A model generated the notes under the pieces. That model did not search any database, had not been told where the DNA came from, and saw nothing but the letters and a program-made list of their open reading frames with translations. Below are positions 61,262 through 64,000 of a DNA stretch of 64,000 bases, in pieces (within the stretch, counting starts at the first letter, position 1; the number at the start of each line of letters is the position of its first letter). Source of the stretch: DATBGS01 sp036557885 (GTDB lineage Bacteria > Chloroflexota > Ktedonobacteria > Ktedonobacterales > DATBGS01). Where the stretch lies: assembly GCA_036557885.1 (NCBI GenBank), contig DATBGS010000059.1, positions 124,001-188,000 on the forward strand, read 5' to 3'. Position numbers and translations under genes: made by a program.

Positions 61262-64000
61262 ATCTGGCCTTCCTCCCACGCTTCTTCAACTTGCTCTGAT
61301 AGCGTCTTTTCCTGATGGTCTTCCGATACGAGCGGCCCGCCCAGGAGGGCATGCAGATAAAGTGCATCAGCTTGCAGGCCAAAGAGCGGCGCGATTTGCA
61401 TGAAATTGACATTGCCCACCTGGCAAAGCCCGATATGTTGGGCGTGGGCCTCCTGTTCTAATAACTGGGTAATCAGACCAGCTTCGATCAGGCAGAAATC
61501 TCGACTGGATTCCCCATAAAGAGGCTCTATGGCGCTCCGTTGGCCGACCAGGAAGACTGAGAAGGCCGCTTGTTCGTAAAGCAGCTGGTTAATCCAGGCG
61601 TGAACCTCAGGACCAATATGCGCATCGGGAGCAATGGCTATCAGCCGATGGTCTATCGGTTGGTAGTAATAGGTTCCAGTGGGTACGCCCTCCACGCGCT
61701 CAGGCTTGACATGAAGATAGATTTGTACCGGATAGAGTCCTCCGGCGGAACCCCAGCGATATTTTGGCTTTCCATCCAGCGAGATTTGTCGCAAACACTT
61801 GAGGAGTCCACTGAATTGCTCCAGGGATATACCCTCGCTCCCAAATTTACGCGCGCTGCGGCGTTCTGCATAGAGCCTGATCGTAGCCTCATCCATCACA
61901 GGCGCCATTAATTGGACCGACCACGAATTGGATTGATCTTTGCGCAGACCTGATTGGCTGGCTTTGAACGTGGCACGCTCCTCTGCATCGGTGAGCAGGG
62001 TGAAGGAGTGAGCATGGTTGTCTCCTGGTTGGCATTGCTGCGATGCGGTAGACACCAGGAGCGGCTTTACTCCAGAAGCGACAGGTGTCGGGGCCAGGTG
62101 TTTACTCAGTTCGGCAATAGTCGGCTCTTCAAAGAGCGTGCGCAATGGGATGTTCACCAGGAAGGCTTCAAAGATACGCGCCAGGAGTTGCACTGCCAAC
62201 ACAGAGTGTCCTCCTAGCTCAAAGAAGTTATCATGAATGCCAACCCGCTCCACCGCGAGCACCTGCCTCCAGAGGTCCAGCAACTTCTCCTCAATGGGGG
62301 TATGCGGTGCAGCTATGCTCTCTTGCTGCTTGCGTGTCGTCCAATCTGGGGCAGGCAGAGCACGCCGGTCCACCTTCCCATTGGGAGTAAGTGGCAAGGT
62401 TTCCAAGGGGATAATGGCTGCGGGCGCCATATAATCGGGTAAATGTTCCTGCGCAGCCTTACGGAGCGCCGAGGGAGCAGGGAAAGAGGCTCCCGATGCT
62501 GGAACGACATAGGCAACCAACCGCTTGTCTCCAGGAGTGTCTTCGCGCACAATCACCACCACTTGCGCCACATCTGGCTGCGCAGCCAGCACCGCTTCGA
62601 TTTCTCCTAATTCGATGCGGTAGCCGCGTACCTTCACCTGAAAATCTTCGCGCCCCAGGAATTCGATCTCACCCGTTGGCAGGTAGCGCCCCAGATCGCC
62701 TGTGCGGTACAGTCGCTCGCCAGTCTTTGGATGCCTGAAAAAGCTGGCTGAGGTCTTTACCTCGTCGCGCCAGTACCCCTTGGCAAGGCCAATCCCGCCA
62801 ATGTACAACTCACCAGGCACCCAGGTCGGACACGGCTCCAACGCTGCATTCAGGACATGGAAACGTTGGTTACGCATCGGGTGCCCATAGGGGATACTCT
62901 TCCAACCCGGCTCAATCTGCTCGATGGGGAAGAGGATGGACCAGATAGAGGCTTCGGTGGCTCCTCCGAGGCTGACCACTGAGGCATTCTTCCACAACGA
63001 CCAGACCTGATTGGGCAGGCTCAGGGGAATCCAGTCGCCGCTCAACATGACGAGCCGGAGGTGCTGCGTCGGCTGTTTCTGGGAACTGATCAGATGTGTT
63101 GCCGCCAGCTCCATAAGAGCGGGTACTGAGTTCCAGAGGGTGATTTGCTCCTCTTCCAACAACTTCACCCAATGCGCCGGGTCGCGTCGGGAGTCCGCTG
63201 CTGGAAGCACAATCGTGGCACCAGCCCCCAGGATACCAAAGATGTCATAGACTGAAAGATCAAAGTTGAGCGCAGAAAGCGCCAGCACGCGGTCTTGAGG
63301 GCCAACGCCAAAGCGCTCGTTGATGTCAAGGACGGTATTGACGGCCCCACGATGGTCAATCATGACCCCTTTTGGCAAACCGGTTGAGCCTGAGGTGAAA
63401 ATGACGTAGGCCAGGTCTTCCTGGCACTGTACTGGTGGCTCCGGTGCTGAAGGTTCTATCTGCTCAGGCTTCAGCTTGTCCACCTGGATGCGCCTTATTT
63501 CCTTGGGCCAGGAGATCTGCCGATTCAGCCAGGATTGAGTGAGCGCTATCTGTACTTCGGCGTGCTTGAGCAAGTAGCGTAATCGCTCTGGAGGCAGGTC
63601 GGGATCTATCGGAAGATAGGCCGCCCCAGCGTAGAGAATGCCCAGCACCCCTACAACCTGCTCCCAGCCTTTTTCCATGACGACTGCTACCAACTGGTTG
63701 GGGTGAGCGCCTTGCTGTCGTAGCATGTGCCCAATTTGCTTTGCGCGGCTGTCCACTTCCTGATAGCTGAGTGTTCGCTGAGGTGTTATTACTGCCGCCT
63801 GCTGGGGGCGCAGCACCACCTGGGCCAGGAACGGCGTGTGCAGCAACTCTGTGGAAATGGGCGCCTCAGTCGCATTCATTGCCGCCCGCTGCCCCAACTG
63901 AACAGGCGGCAAAAGGTTGGTAGCAGCAACGGCTTCCCATTGCTCCTCGGTAGCTAGCCGTGTAAGCAACTGGTTGTAGGCGCCGAACATGTCGTCAAGG
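61258..64000 (-). CDS. NRPS, (Cy)-A-PCP-Ox for thiazole formation (Cys), 5' end outside window
   Basis: The gene continues past the right edge: the frame stays open to 63999 and the first visible residues (LDDMFGAYNQLL) look like the end of a heterocyclisation or condensation domain. The A domain (TSGSTG about 200 codons from 63990) reads DLYNMSLIWK, one residue from the Cys code, with the unusual GGATEAS in place of YGPTE found in Cys-activating domains. PCP GGHS follows (about codon 593). The C-terminal 220 residues are a SagB/McbC-type FMN oxidase (RRSARKF, SAGGLYPVQIYL, LLGGP), which turns thiazoline to thiazole. The tail LSEQVEEAWEEGQI may dock to the next protein's TubC domain. Confidence 0.93.
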   Translation of the reverse strand, partial: LDDMFGAYNQLLTRLATEEQWEAVAATNLLPPVQLGQRAAMNATEAPISTELLHTPFLAQVVLRPQQAAVITPQRTLSYQEVDSRAKQIGHMLRQQGAHPNQLVAVVMEKGWEQVVGVLGILYAGAAYLPIDPDLPPERLRYLLKHAEVQIALTQSWLNRQISWPKEIRRIQVDKLKPEQIEPSAPEPPVQCQEDLAYVIFTSGSTGLPKGVMIDHRGAVNTVLDINERFGVGPQDRVLALSALNFDLSVYDIFGILGAGATIVLPAADSRRDPAHWVKLLEEEQITLWNSVPALMELAATHLISSQKQPTQHLRLVMLSGDWIPLSLPNQVWSLWKNASVVSLGGATEASIWSILFPIEQIEPGWKSIPYGHPMRNQRFHVLNAALEPCPTWVPGELYIGGIGLAKGYWRDEVKTSASFFRHPKTGERLYRTGDLGRYLPTGEIEFLGREDFQVKVRGYRIELGEIEAVLAAQPDVAQVVVIVREDTPGDKRLVAYVVPASGASFPAPSALRKAAQEHLPDYMAPAAIIPLETLPLTPNGKVDRRALPAPDWTTRKQQESIAAPHTPIEEKLLDLWRQVLAVERVGIHDNFFELGGHSVLAVQLLARIFEAFLVNIPLRTLFEEPTIAELSKHLAPTPVASGVKPLLVSTASQQCQPGDNHAHSFTLLTDAEERATFKASQSGLRKDQSNSWSVQLMAPVMDEATIRLYAERRSARKFGSEGISLEQFSGLLKCLRQISLDGKPKYRWGSAGGLYPVQIYLHVKPERVEGVPTGTYYYQPIDHRLIAIAPDAHIGPEVHAWINQLLYEQAAFSVFLVGQRSAIEPLYGESSRDFCLIEAGLITQLLEQEAHAQHIGLCQVGNVNFMQIAPLFGLQADALYLHALLGGPLVSEDHQEKTLSEQVEEAWEEGQI

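Overview
The window looks like part of a soil bacterium with moderately high GC. The gene set suggests a Ktedonobacteria-like member of the Chloroflexota, though that is inferred from gene content and no marker gene was seen. The set includes secreted GH13 amylases with starch-binding domains, tandem lipid/envelope genes, IS607- and TnpB-type elements and large NRPS genes with an MbtH protein. No rRNA, tRNA or CRISPR array was recognised.

Region 1 (about 1-7000) is a starch locus. It has a probably cytoplasmic maltogenic-amylase/neopullulanase-type GH13 enzyme (minus) and two secreted, CGTase-layout amylases (A/B/C, TIG and CBM20 domains). The secreted pair converges on a bidirectional terminator. 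Consensus-like promoters lie upstream of all three genes. Two of these promoters carry the palindrome GTTGA-N4-TCAAC just after the predicted start of transcription, which suggests a shared repressor.

Region 2 (about 7100-17140) holds envelope and lipid genes: a GlsB/YeaQ-type membrane protein, an AtpZ-like protein, a decayed Ser/Thr kinase, two phospholipase-D proteins, a diacylglycerol-kinase-like lipid kinase, a PAP2 phosphatase and a DUF1206 membrane protein. After 708 bases without a convincing gene comes a second PAP2 gene, cut short by mobile DNA. The mobile block (18328-20850) contains a TnpB gene with terminal hairpins, a truncated NUMOD3-type endonuclease gene and a truncated IS607 serine recombinase.

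Region 3 (about 21150 to the right edge) is a large NRPS gene cluster that runs off the window. Reading leftward on the minus strand it encodes (Cy)-A-PCP-Ox, TubC-dock-C-A-PCP, C-A-PCP, C-A-PCP-C-A-PCP-E, C-A-PCP, C-A-nMT-PCP-E*, a cytochrome P450, then (past a plus-strand block) a desaturase-like di-iron protein, a B3/B4 tRNA-synthetase-like protein and C-A-PCP-C-A-PCP. Specificity residues read by eye against GrsA PheA predict Cys (as thiazoline/thiazole), Asp/Asn, Thr, a possibly basic residue, D-Val, Tyr, N-Me-Thr, Ala and one unassigned residue. The plus-strand block supplies a metallophosphoesterase, an Sfp-type phosphopantetheinyl transferase, MbtH, a type II thioesterase, two small unknown proteins and an MFS exporter.

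The cluster appears to make a thiazole-containing, N-methylated peptide. Its odd points are a final E domain lacking the catalytic His pair, a P450 lacking the usual I-helix acid, a tRNA-editing-like protein, no cis-acting release domain in view, and nearly identical duplicated module ends.
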